DNA from: JABHCC01 sp964444375
Lineage (GTDB): Bacteria; Bacteroidota; Bacteroidia; Bacteroidales; UBA12481
DNA: 30,939 nucleotides
Direction: 5' to 3'
Assembly (NCBI GenBank): GCA_964444375.1
Contig: CAYUGX010000016.1
Coordinates: 1 to 30,939 of the forward strand
Positions within the stretch are counted from its first letter, which is position 1, and the number at the start of each line of letters is the position of its first letter. Positions 14,014 to 24,005 of this stretch are shown here, in pieces. Position numbers and translations under genes: made by a program. The notes under the pieces were generated by a model, which searched no databases, was not told the DNA's origin, and saw nothing but the letters and a program-made list of their open reading frames with translations.

Positions 14014-15615
14014 CTACAGGACGTTCTTGATTTTGAAAACTGCAGTGTAATCGGTCGGGCGATTCTCAGGAACAGTTAAATACAATGCTTTAGCCTGCTG
14101 CTCAAACTGAATGTGTTCTTTGCTGCCTATCAGGCTGATTGATTTGATCGCTTTCTCCAGCAAGTTGGCCTGCAAACCCAGTGAAGGGATTTCAATTCGG
14201 CCTTTTTTCGGATTCATGACAAAAACAAAGAGGTCTTTGTCCTTGGTGGTGAATCTGACTTCATCCGGGCCGTAGGGATAACTGTCTATGGTACGTTCAT
14301 TAAAATGTTCTGCTGCAGCTTGGGCTTTCAGGGCTTCCAGATCTGCCTCGCCGATGTTTTGTTTTTCCAGTAAACGTAGAAAGGAATTCAAATTATCGCC
14401 GAAAATCTTCCAGGCTGAACTGCCATAAATGGCCCCAGCATTGGTATTCATCCAATCCCCGATTTGATCAAATATGATAGTGTGATCCGGGGGAATGGTT
14501 CCATCGGGCAGGAGCTCAACATTCAATAGCATATTCCCATTTTTACTGATCATATCAGTAAACATCTCGATGACGGTCCGGGCATTGTGACGAGCAGGTT
14601 TATCTTTTTTATAAAACCAGTGAGAGAAAGTTAATGTTCCCTGCCACGGGATATCAAGGATCTTCTGTGAACCGCCTCTTTCGATGTCTTTTACTGTTGA
14701 CGGTTCTTCATGGAATTTCCCGGCAACAATCCCATCTATTTTGCCGTATGTGTTCAGACGATGGTTGTAATAACGCCTGCATACCTCTTTTCCATATTCA
14801 TTGTAGGGAAAACCATATCCATCGAACCAAAGAAAATCAACATCATATTTTGTAGCAAGTTCTGTATGTCGTAAGACCCAGTTTTCTTTTACCGACTGAA
14901 TCCAATCAGGCGTTCTTTTATCGGGAGGAAGTCCATATAAATCGGCAGGGTTGAGCCCTTCCCACCACTTGTCAATGCCATCTTCTTTGGTCATGTGCCC
15001 ATCGTACGGGATGTCTTTGTATGGTCCTGATGTATCTGCACCAAAAGCTGGCAGCCACCAGCCTAAATAACGATCATCGTGGGAGCTGACCCCAAATGGA
15101 AGTTTATATTTCTTCGCGGATTGCTCGAATTCTTTGACAATATCCCTTTTGGGTCCCATATTTACTGAATTCCAGGGATGATGGCTTGATTCAAAATTGT
15201 CAAAGTGATCATGGTGATTCGCCAGGATAACAAAATAACGACCACCGATCGCCTTGAAGTATTTCATCAATTTATCTGTATTGAGCTTTTCAGCCTTCCA
15301 CTCATTTAAAACATCCTTGTAACCGATCTCAGTTGGATGACCATAGGTCTTAAGGTGGTAGGGGTAGGCATTCTCGCCCCATTTTTGGTGACCAACATCC
15401 TGCATGTACATGTGACGGGCATACCATCCGCCTCCAAATTCCGGTTGGGTTTGGGCACCCCAATGCGCCCAGATGCCCAATTTGGCATCCTGAAACCAAG
15501 ATGGGAATTCATAAATGTCTCGTTGTTCTTCCCAGGTGAGATCCTGCACTTCTGAATCGCAGCACTGAAGAAAGCCCATGATAAACAGGAGGAGGTAGAC
15601 AGGAGGTTTATTCAT
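14014..15615 (-). CDS. Alpha-L-fucosidase, GH29 (first copy)
   Basis: A 533-residue exported glycosidase. N-terminal hydrophobic signal (1..18, with CC at 18..19, possibly a lipoprotein although the lipobox is imperfect), then the GH29 barrel: FQDAKLGIWAHWG (41..53), the HHDHFD block (134..139) and the likely catalytic nucleophile Asp265 in FLWFDGYG. The LLNVELLPDGTI block is the family's late loop. The enzyme hydrolyses terminal alpha-L-fucose with retention. It begins within the last 8 bases of the DUF2147 gene and is followed by the Crp/Fnr gene. It differs markedly from the two other GH29 proteins in the window, with WFDGYG and NHHDHFD instead of KHHDGFC, so it is not a recent duplicate. 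Confidence 0.92.
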   Translation of the reverse strand: MNKPPVYLLLFIMGFLQCCDSEVQDLTWEEQRDIYEFPSWFQDAKLGIWAHWGAQTQPEFGGGWYARHMYMQDVGHQKWGENAYPYHLKTYGHPTEIGYKDVLNEWKAEKLNTDKLMKYFKAIGGRYFVILANHHDHFDNFESSHHPWNSVNMGPKRDIVKEFEQSAKKYKLPFGVSSHDDRYLGWWLPAFGADTSGPYKDIPYDGHMTKEDGIDKWWEGLNPADLYGLPPDKRTPDWIQSVKENWVLRHTELATKYDVDFLWFDGYGFPYNEYGKEVCRRYYNHRLNTYGKIDGIVAGKFHEEPSTVKDIERGGSQKILDIPWQGTLTFSHWFYKKDKPARHNARTVIEMFTDMISKNGNMLLNVELLPDGTIPPDHTIIFDQIGDWMNTNAGAIYGSSAWKIFGDNLNSFLRLLEKQNIGEADLEALKAQAAAEHFNERTIDSYPYGPDEVRFTTKDKDLFVFVMNPKKGRIEIPSLGLQANLLEKAIKSISLIGSKEHIQFEQQAKALYLTVPENRPTDYTAVFKIKNVL

Positions 15616-16060
15616 AAGATGGTAATTTTGTTGATTGATGTTTAACCCACTTTCGGCTCACTTTTATTGGCCCGAGCTGGATTTGAATTTTTAATTTGTC
15701 TTTGTCAAGCCATACGGCACCATCGTAAGTTCTTTTGGTTTTCCTTGAAAAGAAGGCTTTTTCCCCTTCCCATTTCTTGCCGTTTCGTTCTAAACCGGAT
15801 AGGACAACCAATCCTATCAGAGGCTTATTCTTCCAGGGTTCGGGGCAATCCTGACAGATGGCTTTTTCTGGAGAATCAACATCCATGATCTGAACAAGTT
15901 TCCCATAGAGTTTACCTCCGTTGAAATACACCTCTACCACAGATGAGGGTTTGTTCGTAAAAGGATCAATTGTACTCCATTTCCCGGCCAAAGACTGACC
16001 AAGGCTGCTAGTTGAAGTACACAAACTAAAAATGATAACTATGAACAGAGTGCCTCGCAT
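15608..16060 (-). CDS. Exported DUF2147 protein
   Basis: A 150-residue periplasmic or secreted protein with a signal peptide (about 1..22, ending TSSLGQ). The DUF2147 domain contains GKWSTIDPFTNKPSSVVEVY, GKLYGKLVQI, the CQDC pair (AICQDCPEPWKNKPLIGLVVL) and KKWEGEKAF. The function of the family is not known; its fold is thought to be a small beta barrel binding a ligand. The ATG at 16060 is chosen because it opens the signal peptide; in-frame codons upstream do not fit. It is the first gene of the run with GH29, Crp/Fnr and the small hypothetical gene, and overlaps the GH29 start by 8 bases. Confidence 0.9.
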   Translation of the reverse strand: MRGTLFIVIIFSLCTSTSSLGQSLAGKWSTIDPFTNKPSSVVEVYFNGGKLYGKLVQIMDVDSPEKAICQDCPEPWKNKPLIGLVVLSGLERNGKKWEGEKAFFSRKTKRTYDGAVWLDKDKLKIQIQLGPIKVSRKWVKHQSTKLPSYE

Positions 16061-16127
16061 AATTGTAAGGTAAAGGTAAGTGCTAGTAGCTGGCTTATCA
16101 TTATATTGGGGCGAAAAATTATCTGCT

Positions 16128-16899
16128 ATGAAAATCATTTCCTGGAACGTTAATGGAATTCGAGCCATTACGAAGAAGAACTTTTTTGATGAATTTGTTA
16201 AACTTGACGCTGACATTATGTGCTTGCAAGAAACCAAAGCACAGGATGATCAAGTAGCTGAAGCGCTTGTGCCTATTGGCGGTTATTACAAGTACGCTTA
16301 CTCTGCAGAGCGGAAGGGCTACTCGGGAACGGCTGTGTTGACCAAAGAGCAACCGCTGTTTGCTCGCTTTGGCATCGGTACCATGGAGCATGATTTAGAA
16401 GGCAGAGTCATTACCCTGGAGTATAACGATTATTTTTTAGTCACGGTGTATGTCCCAAATTCAGGAAATGATCTGCGTCGCCTGGAATACAGGCAAGTCT
16501 GGGATTTGGCTTTTCTCATTTTTGAAAGACCTGGAGACAAAAAAACCGGTGATCGTTTGTGGAGATTTTAATGTCGCACACAAAGCCATTGATCTGGCCC
16601 GGCCAAAACCCAACTACAATAAATCAGCGGGATTCATGCAGGAAGAAATCGACGGTATGGATCGATATACCGGGGGTGGATTCATTGATACTTTTCGTCA
16701 TTTTTATCCTGATGAAACCGATCGCTATTCATGGTGGAGTTACCGGGCCGGGGCCAGAGAGAAGAATGTGGGCTGGAGAATCGATTATTTTCTGGTGAGT
16801 GAAGCCATTCTACCGTCGATTACTGATGCAAGTATTCTTCATACTGTCATGGGCTCAGACCATTGCCCGGTTGGCATAGATATTATGATGTCTAATTAG
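16128..16899 (+). pseudogene. xth: Exodeoxyribonuclease III, frameshifted
   Basis: AP endonuclease/3'-5' exonuclease of base-excision repair, split between two frames. The first frame gives MKIISWNVNGIRA, LQETKAQ, GYSGTAVLTK and VPNSGNDLRRLEYRQVWDLAFLI. The second resumes with FLKDLETKKPVIVCGDFNVAHKAIDLARPKPN, WRIDYFLVS and the final GSDHCPVGIDI. The switch needs a one-base excess or two-base loss and falls at the T5 run 16519..16523. Joined, the protein is about 257 residues, the normal family length, with catalytic Asn7, Glu34, the GDFN pair, the late D and the SDH histidine intact. Conservation of both halves argues for a sequencing error or very recent mutation. It converges on the amidohydrolase with an 8-base overlap. 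Confidence 0.9.
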
Positions 16900-18673
16900 C
16901 ATTTGTAGCTTTCCGATCATACACAATTTGCCCATCTACTATTGTCATTACAACCTCCATTTTTAGTACATGTTCAGGGTGTTTTATTGGATTCATATTG
17001 CAAATAGTAAGATCGGCTAGTTTTCCCTTTCGTAAGGTGCCACGTATCTTATCCTCTCGTAAACAGGCATATGCGCCATTTTGAGTAAAGCATTCAATTG
17101 CATCTTCCATGCTTATCTTTTGCTGACTATTCCAACCACCTTTTGGAAGCCCTTGGTGATTGGTTCTGTTCACTGCTGCATTTAAGACGTATTTTGGATG
17201 ATTTAAAAACACCGCTCCAGCGTTGCCAGGAACATCAGAACCAAAATTCATTTTGATCTGATAATCTAGAAATGTCCTAAAGGGAAAAGCGAGCTTTTCT
17301 CTTTCAGGGCCTAAACGATCAATTAACCATCTCATATCATCCGGAAGTTGGCTGGGATTGGTTTCAGCAATGACATATAAAGCTTTCATTCGTTCAAATT
17401 CACGTGGTTGAATAAGCTCAGCATGAATCACCCTGAACATACTCATATCGGTACCTAGGTCGTTGTGGATTTGTTCCCAAACATCCAGTACTTCAGAAAC
17501 TCCCCGGTCACCAATTGCATGAGCATCAACTGAGAATCCATGCTCAACAGCGGTCCTGCAATAATCATAGAATACCTGTGGATTACCCACCAAACTTCCA
17601 AATGTTGGAGAATCACTGTTGTACTCTTGATAGTGTCCCTTATAATCAGGCCGGTCGGTGTAGGGTTCAAATAGCATGGCTCCCCTATTTCCTAAAAATC
17701 CATCATTAGCACTTTTCATGCCGCCCAAGCGCAAGAAATAGTCTCTTTCACCCGTTATCGGATGATGTCCCATATTATACCCACGCTGATACACATCTTC
17801 AGCTAAATCCAACCATGGCCTGATCCAAATCCGGCAGCTAAGCTCACCGTTTTCCTGCAATTTCAAATAGCGCTCTAATTCATCAAAACTTCTGATCATA
17901 TCATGGATTTCTACAATACCCATCTCCCTGATTTTTTTCAAGCCTGCCCGGTATTCGTCGAGAATTCTATTCTCAGATTTAGGTTTGATTACTTTCTCAA
18001 TTATCTCAATGGCTGGAGAACCCTGGTGGATAAGACCGGTCGATTGTCCATTTTCAATGATCATTCCTGGAAGGATTTTAGACTCGAGTCCGGCAGCTTC
18101 AAGCGCGATCGTGTTTGCCAGATAAAGATCACCCTGATAACTGTTCAGGAGACAGGGATTTTCTCTGGTATATGGATCTATTGTTGAACGTGTTGGCATC
18201 CATCTGTCTGGTTGATGAACATCATTAATTTCACCTTTTGCCTCTTCCCAAAGAATGGCTCCAGACCAATCTCCGCCACGAATCCATTCTCCAGATGCCA
18301 ATCCATCAGTCGTTCTTTCGAGTTCAGCAATCAAGCCCTCATCTGAATCAACATGCATTAGGTTGATATCTTTTTGCTGGGCTGAAAAACCGGCAAAATG
18401 GACATGAGCATCGATAAATCCTGAACACCCAAAATTTCCTTTAAGATCGATCACCCGGGTTTCTTGACCAACAAACTTGCTATAATCCGATTGGTCATCT
18501 AAGCATGCTGTGATGGTATTACCGGTGATCACAATACCGTCTACCCAGGGCTTATCGTCCTCACCAGTATATATACTGCCATTGGTTAGAATCAGATGTG
18601 CCGGTTCATTGGAACACGAAAATAACAAGCTAGCAGTCAGAATCGTGAACAAGAATATAATGCTTGCTTTCAT
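16892..18673 (-). CDS. Amidohydrolase family lipoprotein (YtcJ-like)
   Basis: A 593-residue metal-dependent hydrolase of the amidohydrolase superfamily, YtcJ-like group. Lipoprotein signal with lipobox LFSC (Cys20), the N-terminal beta-sandwich (LILTNGSIYTGEDD), the metal motif DAHVHF (88..93), VDAHAIGDRG, a conserved HAELI block and the late NFGSDVPG aspartate, then the C-terminal sandwich KIRGTLRKGKLADLTI. The substrate is unknown; relatives act on amides or formamides. It is the last gene in a leftward run from the propeller protein, 9 bases after the GyrI-like gene. Its stop overlaps the exonuclease III stop in the palindrome CTAATTAG. Confidence 0.9.
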   Translation of the reverse strand: MKASIIFLFTILTASLLFSCSNEPAHLILTNGSIYTGEDDKPWVDGIVITGNTITACLDDQSDYSKFVGQETRVIDLKGNFGCSGFIDAHVHFAGFSAQQKDINLMHVDSDEGLIAELERTTDGLASGEWIRGGDWSGAILWEEAKGEINDVHQPDRWMPTRSTIDPYTRENPCLLNSYQGDLYLANTIALEAAGLESKILPGMIIENGQSTGLIHQGSPAIEIIEKVIKPKSENRILDEYRAGLKKIREMGIVEIHDMIRSFDELERYLKLQENGELSCRIWIRPWLDLAEDVYQRGYNMGHHPITGERDYFLRLGGMKSANDGFLGNRGAMLFEPYTDRPDYKGHYQEYNSDSPTFGSLVGNPQVFYDYCRTAVEHGFSVDAHAIGDRGVSEVLDVWEQIHNDLGTDMSMFRVIHAELIQPREFERMKALYVIAETNPSQLPDDMRWLIDRLGPEREKLAFPFRTFLDYQIKMNFGSDVPGNAGAVFLNHPKYVLNAAVNRTNHQGLPKGGWNSQQKISMEDAIECFTQNGAYACLREDKIRGTLRKGKLADLTICNMNPIKHPEHVLKMEVVMTIVDGQIVYDRKATNAN

Positions 18674-18682
18674 ACTATTGGT

Positions 18683-19303
18683 TTAGGTTTGGAAACGCAA
18701 AACGGTCTTTAACTTTTCTGGTTCTACCTTTCTGGCATCAGATAGATAAATTTCACGGTGCACTTTTGACAGCCGTGTACGATTAATCGTTGAACAGAAG
18801 TCCTCCATTCTGGCAAAACTGGCTGGTTCATCATCATAGCTCCCCAAATGAAGCATTTGTATGCACCACCCTTCTTCAATGGTTTCAAATCGCACTTGGT
18901 CAAGCAATGGATGTGGCTTGTTTTGTTTGGTCAATTCGATCATCTGACTGGCAAATTCAGGGGTAACGAAGTTGGGCTGACGAATCATCAAATTGAAGAC
19001 CAGTTCATCTTTGTTGATTGTTCCGGTATACTGCTTTCTGCCTTTTTCGGTCAGGTCCCATACTCCCTCTAATGGATAAACCGTATAATCAAAATAGCCT
19101 GCTGGAGCCTGTCTCTTCTTTGGGCTCATTTTCACAGCATAAGATAGTGAATAAAGCACCTCAATGTAGGCAGGAAAATGATCACTATTTGGATTGCCCT
19201 GACCCAGAATGGTGAAGAATGAGAATGAGGGAATTTGCACTAGCTCGGGTTTATTCTTGGGCATGTACAATGCTTTTTCGTGCTTACGCCATTCGTGTTT
19301 CAT
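18683..19303 (-). CDS. GyrI-like domain protein
   Basis: A 206-residue cytoplasmic protein with the GyrI/SbmC-like small-molecule binding domain as found in stand-alone Bacteroidota and Firmicutes proteins. Landmarks are PELVQIPSFSFFTILGQGNPNS near the start, YFDYTVYPLEGVWDLTEKG, FNLMIRQPNFVTPEFA and the C-terminal LHLGSYDDEPASFARMEDFC and HREIYLSDARKVEPEKLKTVLRF. The ligand is unknown. The ATG at 19303 is preferred; the frame continues upstream to 19387 but would overlap the sulfatase end and adds non-family residues. It lies between the sulfatase and the amidohydrolase on the same strand. Confidence 0.88.
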   Translation of the reverse strand: MKHEWRKHEKALYMPKNKPELVQIPSFSFFTILGQGNPNSDHFPAYIEVLYSLSYAVKMSPKKRQAPAGYFDYTVYPLEGVWDLTEKGRKQYTGTINKDELVFNLMIRQPNFVTPEFASQMIELTKQNKPHPLLDQVRFETIEEGWCIQMLHLGSYDDEPASFARMEDFCSTINRTRLSKVHREIYLSDARKVEPEKLKTVLRFQT

Positions 19304-19346
19304 AATGCAATCAGTGTTAGTTTGCAGTCTCTCGTTATTGGTTGAA

Positions 19347-20726
19347 TTAATTGTCGGGCGGTTGTTCGAGTCGGTAACTCTTATCATACAGCATCAGTTG
19401 CCTGTGTTTCCACACGGCTCCTTCAAGAAATACCGGATGTGGTAGTTGTACATCCCATGTGCCCAGTTTCTTCAGTAGCTTTGTTGTAATACCAGGAAAC
19501 TCAGCGGCCCGATTGACTTGTTCACTTTCATCAGATTCCAGGTTAAACAGCAAGGGAAGTCGGTCGGGTAGCCGAATGAGTTTCCAATCCCCTTCGCGAA
19601 TGCTAGCACTTATGGTAAATCGCCATTTCAAATCACGGTGTGGCGCTTCATTATATGTAGATTGGAGATATGGGATCAGATTAACGCCTGTGAACTGATC
19701 TTTTGGTGTTGGTGTTCCACCGGCCAGTGAAAAAACGGTGGGAACAATGTCTAAAGCAGTCACGGGATATTCGTACTCAATACCACCGTTCAGGGTATTG
19801 GGCCAATTCCACACAAATGGAACGCGAATACCCCCTTCCAGCAAAATCCCTTTCTGACCGTTAAATGGTGCGTTAATTGAAGCATTGGAGTCACAAGGGC
19901 CACCATTATCGCTTAGAAAAATGACCAGCGTATTTTTCGATAGACCATTCGCATCAAGAGCGGCGATAATTTTGCCCACATTTACATCCAGGCGGTGCAC
20001 CATGGCCGCATAGGTTCTGCGGCGCTCGTCTTTGATGCTTTTATACATCTCGAGGTCTTCTTTCAGGGCTTGCATCGGTGCGTGTGGAGCATTGAAGGAG
20101 GCAAAGAGAAAGAATGAATCATTTCTATGTCGTTGGATAAAATCCACGCATTCATTCCCAACATCATCTGTGATGTAGGTTAATGCTTCAGGTACCTTAT
20201 AATTGCATTCTATCGGTGCTTTATAGCCTTTACCATCCGGTAGGGCAGTGAAATAATCATGACCACCACCGGTATAGCCCCAAAACTCATCAAAGCCTCT
20301 TTGCAGTGGGTGAAAATGTGCTTCATAGCCAAGGTGCCATTTACCCACTAGTCCATTAACGTAGCCTAACGTTTTCAAACGATCAGCCAGTGTTTGTTCA
20401 GAAAGGGGTAAGCCAAGGTATTGCTCATCGAAGCCGGGTTGATTTCCTCCAAGGTTATTGTCATGCCCAAATTCAACCTGATTTCTTCCGGTTAACAAAC
20501 CGGCCCTTGATGGACTACAAACGGCTGATGAAACATAACCATTGGTGAAAACCACTCCACCTTCAGCCAGTCGGTCAATGTGGGGTGTTTTTATTTGGGT
20601 GCTGCCTGTGAATCCCAAATCGCCATATCCCAGGTCGTCAGCCAGTATGAGAACTATATTCGGTCCTTTCTGGGCGCTTGTCTGTAAGCCAATGGCTATA
20701 AACAGCATGATTAAGTAAATGCGCAT
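19347..20726 (-). CDS. Exported sulfatase (S1 family, Cys-type)
   Basis: A 459-residue sulfatase with a signal peptide (1..19). The active-site Cys70 in CSPSRAGLLTG is the residue converted to formylglycine. The second signature GKWHLG is at 128..133, the metal-binding aspartates are in ILADDLGYGD (Asp30, Asp31) and the late pair is in FLSDNGG. It removes sulfate esters from carbohydrates or small molecules. The exact specificity (S1 subfamily) cannot be read here. The maturation enzyme is not in this window. It is transcribed with the upstream BNR/VPS10 protein (46-base gap). With fucosidases and hexosaminidase nearby, a sulfated glycan substrate is likely. Confidence 0.94.
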   Translation of the reverse strand: MRIYLIMLFIAIGLQTSAQKGPNIVLILADDLGYGDLGFTGSTQIKTPHIDRLAEGGVVFTNGYVSSAVCSPSRAGLLTGRNQVEFGHDNNLGGNQPGFDEQYLGLPLSEQTLADRLKTLGYVNGLVGKWHLGYEAHFHPLQRGFDEFWGYTGGGHDYFTALPDGKGYKAPIECNYKVPEALTYITDDVGNECVDFIQRHRNDSFFLFASFNAPHAPMQALKEDLEMYKSIKDERRRTYAAMVHRLDVNVGKIIAALDANGLSKNTLVIFLSDNGGPCDSNASINAPFNGQKGILLEGGIRVPFVWNWPNTLNGGIEYEYPVTALDIVPTVFSLAGGTPTPKDQFTGVNLIPYLQSTYNEAPHRDLKWRFTISASIREGDWKLIRLPDRLPLLFNLESDESEQVNRAAEFPGITTKLLKKLGTWDVQLPHPVFLEGAVWKHRQLMLYDKSYRLEQPPDN

Positions 20727-20772
20727 GTTGATTTTTCTTTTGTTAAAGGTAGATATTGCCTGGTTTTTTTTT

Positions 20773-23700
20773 CTACCATTTCAGGTAGGGGATCTCCGCA
20801 TTATTTAGTGTTTTGTTTAACTCAGCCAGCTCAAGCTTAACCTGGTCCCACTTTGAAAACTCAGCATCGATCAATTCTTCAAGCTCAGCCTTTAATTCAT
20901 ACATCTGTGTGGTTGGTCGATTGAAGCCATTGGTTGCCAAAATGATCAGATGGCCATATTTATTATTTAACCTGATGGGGTAATTCAGTGGATCTTGCGC
21001 GCTCTTATTTTTTGTTTGATACAGGGCCTTCTCAATCTTACTGGCCTTGTCCATGGTGGTTTTAATCTGTGATTTGAGCTCTTCCCTGTCTATTCTTTCG
21101 TGAATATCAGCCAGTTGTTTGTTCACCTTACGGATGTCACGTATGGTTTGATTGATTTCATTCATTTTATTAACCCCTTCACTGACAAAATCATATTGCT
21201 TTTGCAGATCTGTTTTAGTTGCAGAACTTCTGGGATCCTGTAACAGGGTTAGGGGTACTGATTGGACTTTATCCCCAACCTGTAAAGACACAGTATACGC
21301 TCCTGGAAGAACGGTAGAACCTTGTGAAATAACATACCAGAGAATCATGCCTTTGATCTGATCAACGCCCTCGGTTTTCAGATCCCAGATGAATCGATTG
21401 GCTCCGGCTTTGGGTTCCCACTTATTGTTTGCGTTTTCGGCTTTTGAATTGAATGATCTCAGTACCTCTCCGTTAGCCGCTGAGAATTCCAGGATGTAGC
21501 TTTTTGCTGTATCAACACTTTTCAGGTAATAGTTAATAATGGCGCCGTTTGGATGATTTTCTCCCTGGGTTTTACTCTTACCCCGGTAGCCAGCCTGGAG
21601 GATATAGGTGGGCTTGGGTTCAAATAAATAGGAATCCGCTTTCTGAGCATCCTTCACTTCATAAATAGGGCTCAAATCATCAATAATCCAGAAAGAACGA
21701 CCCTGTGTGGCGGCGATCAAATGTCGATCCTTCACAGCGAGGTCTGTGATGGGTACAATGGGTAAATTGTTTTGAAATGATTGCCAGTTTTTGCCCTGAT
21801 CCAATGACAGGTACAAGCCCAATTCTGTGCCAGCAAAGAGCAAACCTTTTTTATTTGGATCGGTCCGAATGACCCGGGTAAAATGCATTCGGTCAATCCC
21901 CTCATCAATGCGGCTCCAGTTCTTGCCATAATCCTTTGTATAATACAGATACGGTTCGTTGTCTCCCCACTTGTATCGTGTACCAGCAAAGTACAGACCA
22001 CCCTCATTGAAGGGATCAGCTTCCATGCTGTTAATTTGCGTGAACTCTGGAAGGTTTTTTGGGGTAACATCAGTCCAGCTTTCTCCACCATTTCGGGTTA
22101 TGAAAATCCGCCCATCGTCTGAACCGGTCCAAAGAATATCTGGGTTTGAAAGTCCTTCAGCAGCGGCGAAAATGGTGCAGTAATACTCAACCGCTGTATT
22201 GTCTTTCGTGATCGGACCTCCTGAAGGGCCCTGCTTGCTTTTGTCATCAGTAGTTAAATCAGGGCTGATGGTTTCCCAGCTTTTCCCCAGGTTGGTGCTC
22301 ACATGAACGCGATTGCTGAATNNNNNNNNNNNNNNGTGGATCATGCTTGCTAAAGAACAGGGGATAATTCCATTGGAAGCGGTATTTCATGTCTTCAACA
22401 CCATGCCCCAATGGATTGTTAGGCCACACATTGGTTGCCTGAGTTTCATTGGTTTCATGATTCAGCCGAACCATCAATCCGCCGTACTCACCTCCCAAAA
22501 CAATCTCTTCATTTTTTGGATAAATCGCATGATGCCCAGCTTCACCACCCGCTGTTCTTTCCCAATCTTGCTCAGTGATATAAGCACCATCAGTTCGGTG
22601 AAGGATTCTGACAGAAGAATTGTCTTGTTGTGCACCATAGATTCTGAATGGGAAATGATTGTCGGTGCTTACCCGGTAAAATTGAGCGGTGGGTTGGTTG
22701 TGGTAAGTGGTCCAGTTTTCGCCTCCATCAAAACTGATTTGTGCGCCTCCATCATCTCCAATAATCATGCGATCAGGATCTTCAGGAGCAATCCAAAGAT
22801 CATGATGGTCACCATGAGGAGCATTTCTGGGTGTGAATGTTTTACCGCCATCTTTGCTGGTGTGATAATTGACGTTTAGCACATACACTTTATCCTCATC
22901 CTGAGGGTCGGCATAAATGCGGGAATAGTACCAGGCCCTTTGACGCAAGGAACGATCATTGTTTTGTTTTTTCCAGGATGCTCCACCATCTTCACTCCTG
23001 TACAGGCCACCATCGGGTTCATTCTCAATTTGGGCCCATACCCGGTCGGGATTGGCCGGTGAAACAGTGACACCAATGATACCCAGCAAACCCGTTGGAA
23101 ATCCAGGGTTTGAACTCAATTCTTTCCAGGTATTGCCTTCATCGGTACTTTTCCAGAGCTTGCTTCCAGTGCCCCCGCTGCTGAGTGAGTAAGGAGTTCT
23201 TCGTATCGTCCAGGTACTCGCATACATAATTCTTGGATTGCTTGGATCGAGAATTAGATCTACTGCTCCGCTACTCTTGTCACTGAACAAAACAAGCTTC
23301 CAGGATTTACCCCCATCGCTGCTTTTATAAACACCTCTTTCTTCGGAATCAGCGAATAAATCGCCCATAGCCGCCAGATAGACCACATCGGGATTGTTTG
23401 GGTGCACCCGTATTCGACTAATATGACGTGTTTTTTCAAGACCAATGAAGTCCCAGGTGCGTCCCGCATCCACCGTTTTCCATACACCTGATCCACTGCT
23501 TACATTTCCCCGTACTGTCTTTTCTCCTTGACCCACATAAATGATGTTTTGATCACTTTGCGCGACAGCAATAGCACCAATACTTCCACCAAAGAACCCA
23601 TCTGAAATATTCTCCCAGCTATTTCCTGCATCAGTGGTTCGCCAGACCCCTCCTCCTGTTGATCCGAAGTAGTATAGGTTTGCTTTACCTGGCACACCCG

Positions 23701-23860
23701 TTACAGCGCAGCTTCTCCCACCTCTGAAAGGACCAATATTCCTCCAGGTTAAGCTGCTTAACAATTCATCCGAAATGGTTTTTTTAGACTCATCTTGAGC
23801 GTGGATTTCAACGAAATTTAATCCCAAAAGGGTAAGCAGAATAAATACAAGAGTTTTCAT
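20773..23860 (-). CDS. BNR/VPS10 (sortilin-like) beta-propeller protein, interrupted by an N gap
   Basis: A single gene of about 1,030 residues, appearing as two frames because of the N run at 22322..22335. Signal peptide (1..22), then two seven-bladed-type propellers made of Asp-box repeats: RTTDAGNSW, KTVDAGRTW, KSSDGGKSW, KSTDEGNTW, RSEDGGASW, SFDGGENW and, after the gap, VSTNLGKSW, ITRNGGESW, YTKDYGKNW, LSLDQGKNW. A C-terminal helical/coiled region (from about KMNEINQTIRDIRK to the end) completes the usual Bacteroidota architecture. These proteins are often labelled glycosyl hydrolase, but no catalytic residues are established. It is first in a leftward run with the sulfatase, GyrI-like and amidohydrolase genes, and divergent from the second GH29. 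Confidence 0.9.
22322..22335. other. Assembly gap (14 N)
   Basis: Fourteen N lie inside the propeller gene between ...FFSKHDP and FSNRVHVSTN. The flanking frames differ by one base with this gap size, so the true gap must be 13 or 16 bases (1 modulo 3), fitting five or six missing residues in a segment that relatives fill with an xxLYA-like strand. Confidence 0.95.
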
Positions 23861-23890
23861 GGAATAAGATATTAAGTTTTAGCTTGGTCG

Positions 23891-23905
23891 AAAGGTAATA
23901 CCTTT
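23891..23905. promoter_or_regulatory. Perfect inverted repeat in divergent GH29/propeller promoter region
   Basis: AAAGGTA-A-TACCTTT, 7-bp arms with a 1-base centre, 31 bases before the propeller gene start and 101 before the second GH29 start. Each arm reads TACCTTT outward, close to the Bacteroidota -7 element TAnnTTTG, but neither side has a TTG at suitable spacing. An operator is therefore as likely as promoters. Confidence 0.4.
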
Positions 23906-24005
23906 TGCCCTAATTTCTTAAGTTGTACAGCCATGCCATGGAAATGTTGACCTCATGTAATTTTTGTATTTTAATGCACTCAGAACACCAAATATTTTAT
24001 GCCTC

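Noticed and set aside
16450..16899. Separate gene encoding a 149-residue endonuclease/exonuclease/phosphatase protein
   Set aside because: It is the second half of frameshifted exonuclease III; its first residues are out-of-frame readings of the first half.
20773..22344. Independent 523-residue propeller gene
   Set aside because: It begins inside the N gap with no true start and continues the upstream propeller protein.
23899..23907. TACCTTTTG as a full Bacteroidota promoter for the second GH29
   Set aside because: Only near consensus, and no TTG lies 17 to 23 bases upstream, so not called as a promoter.
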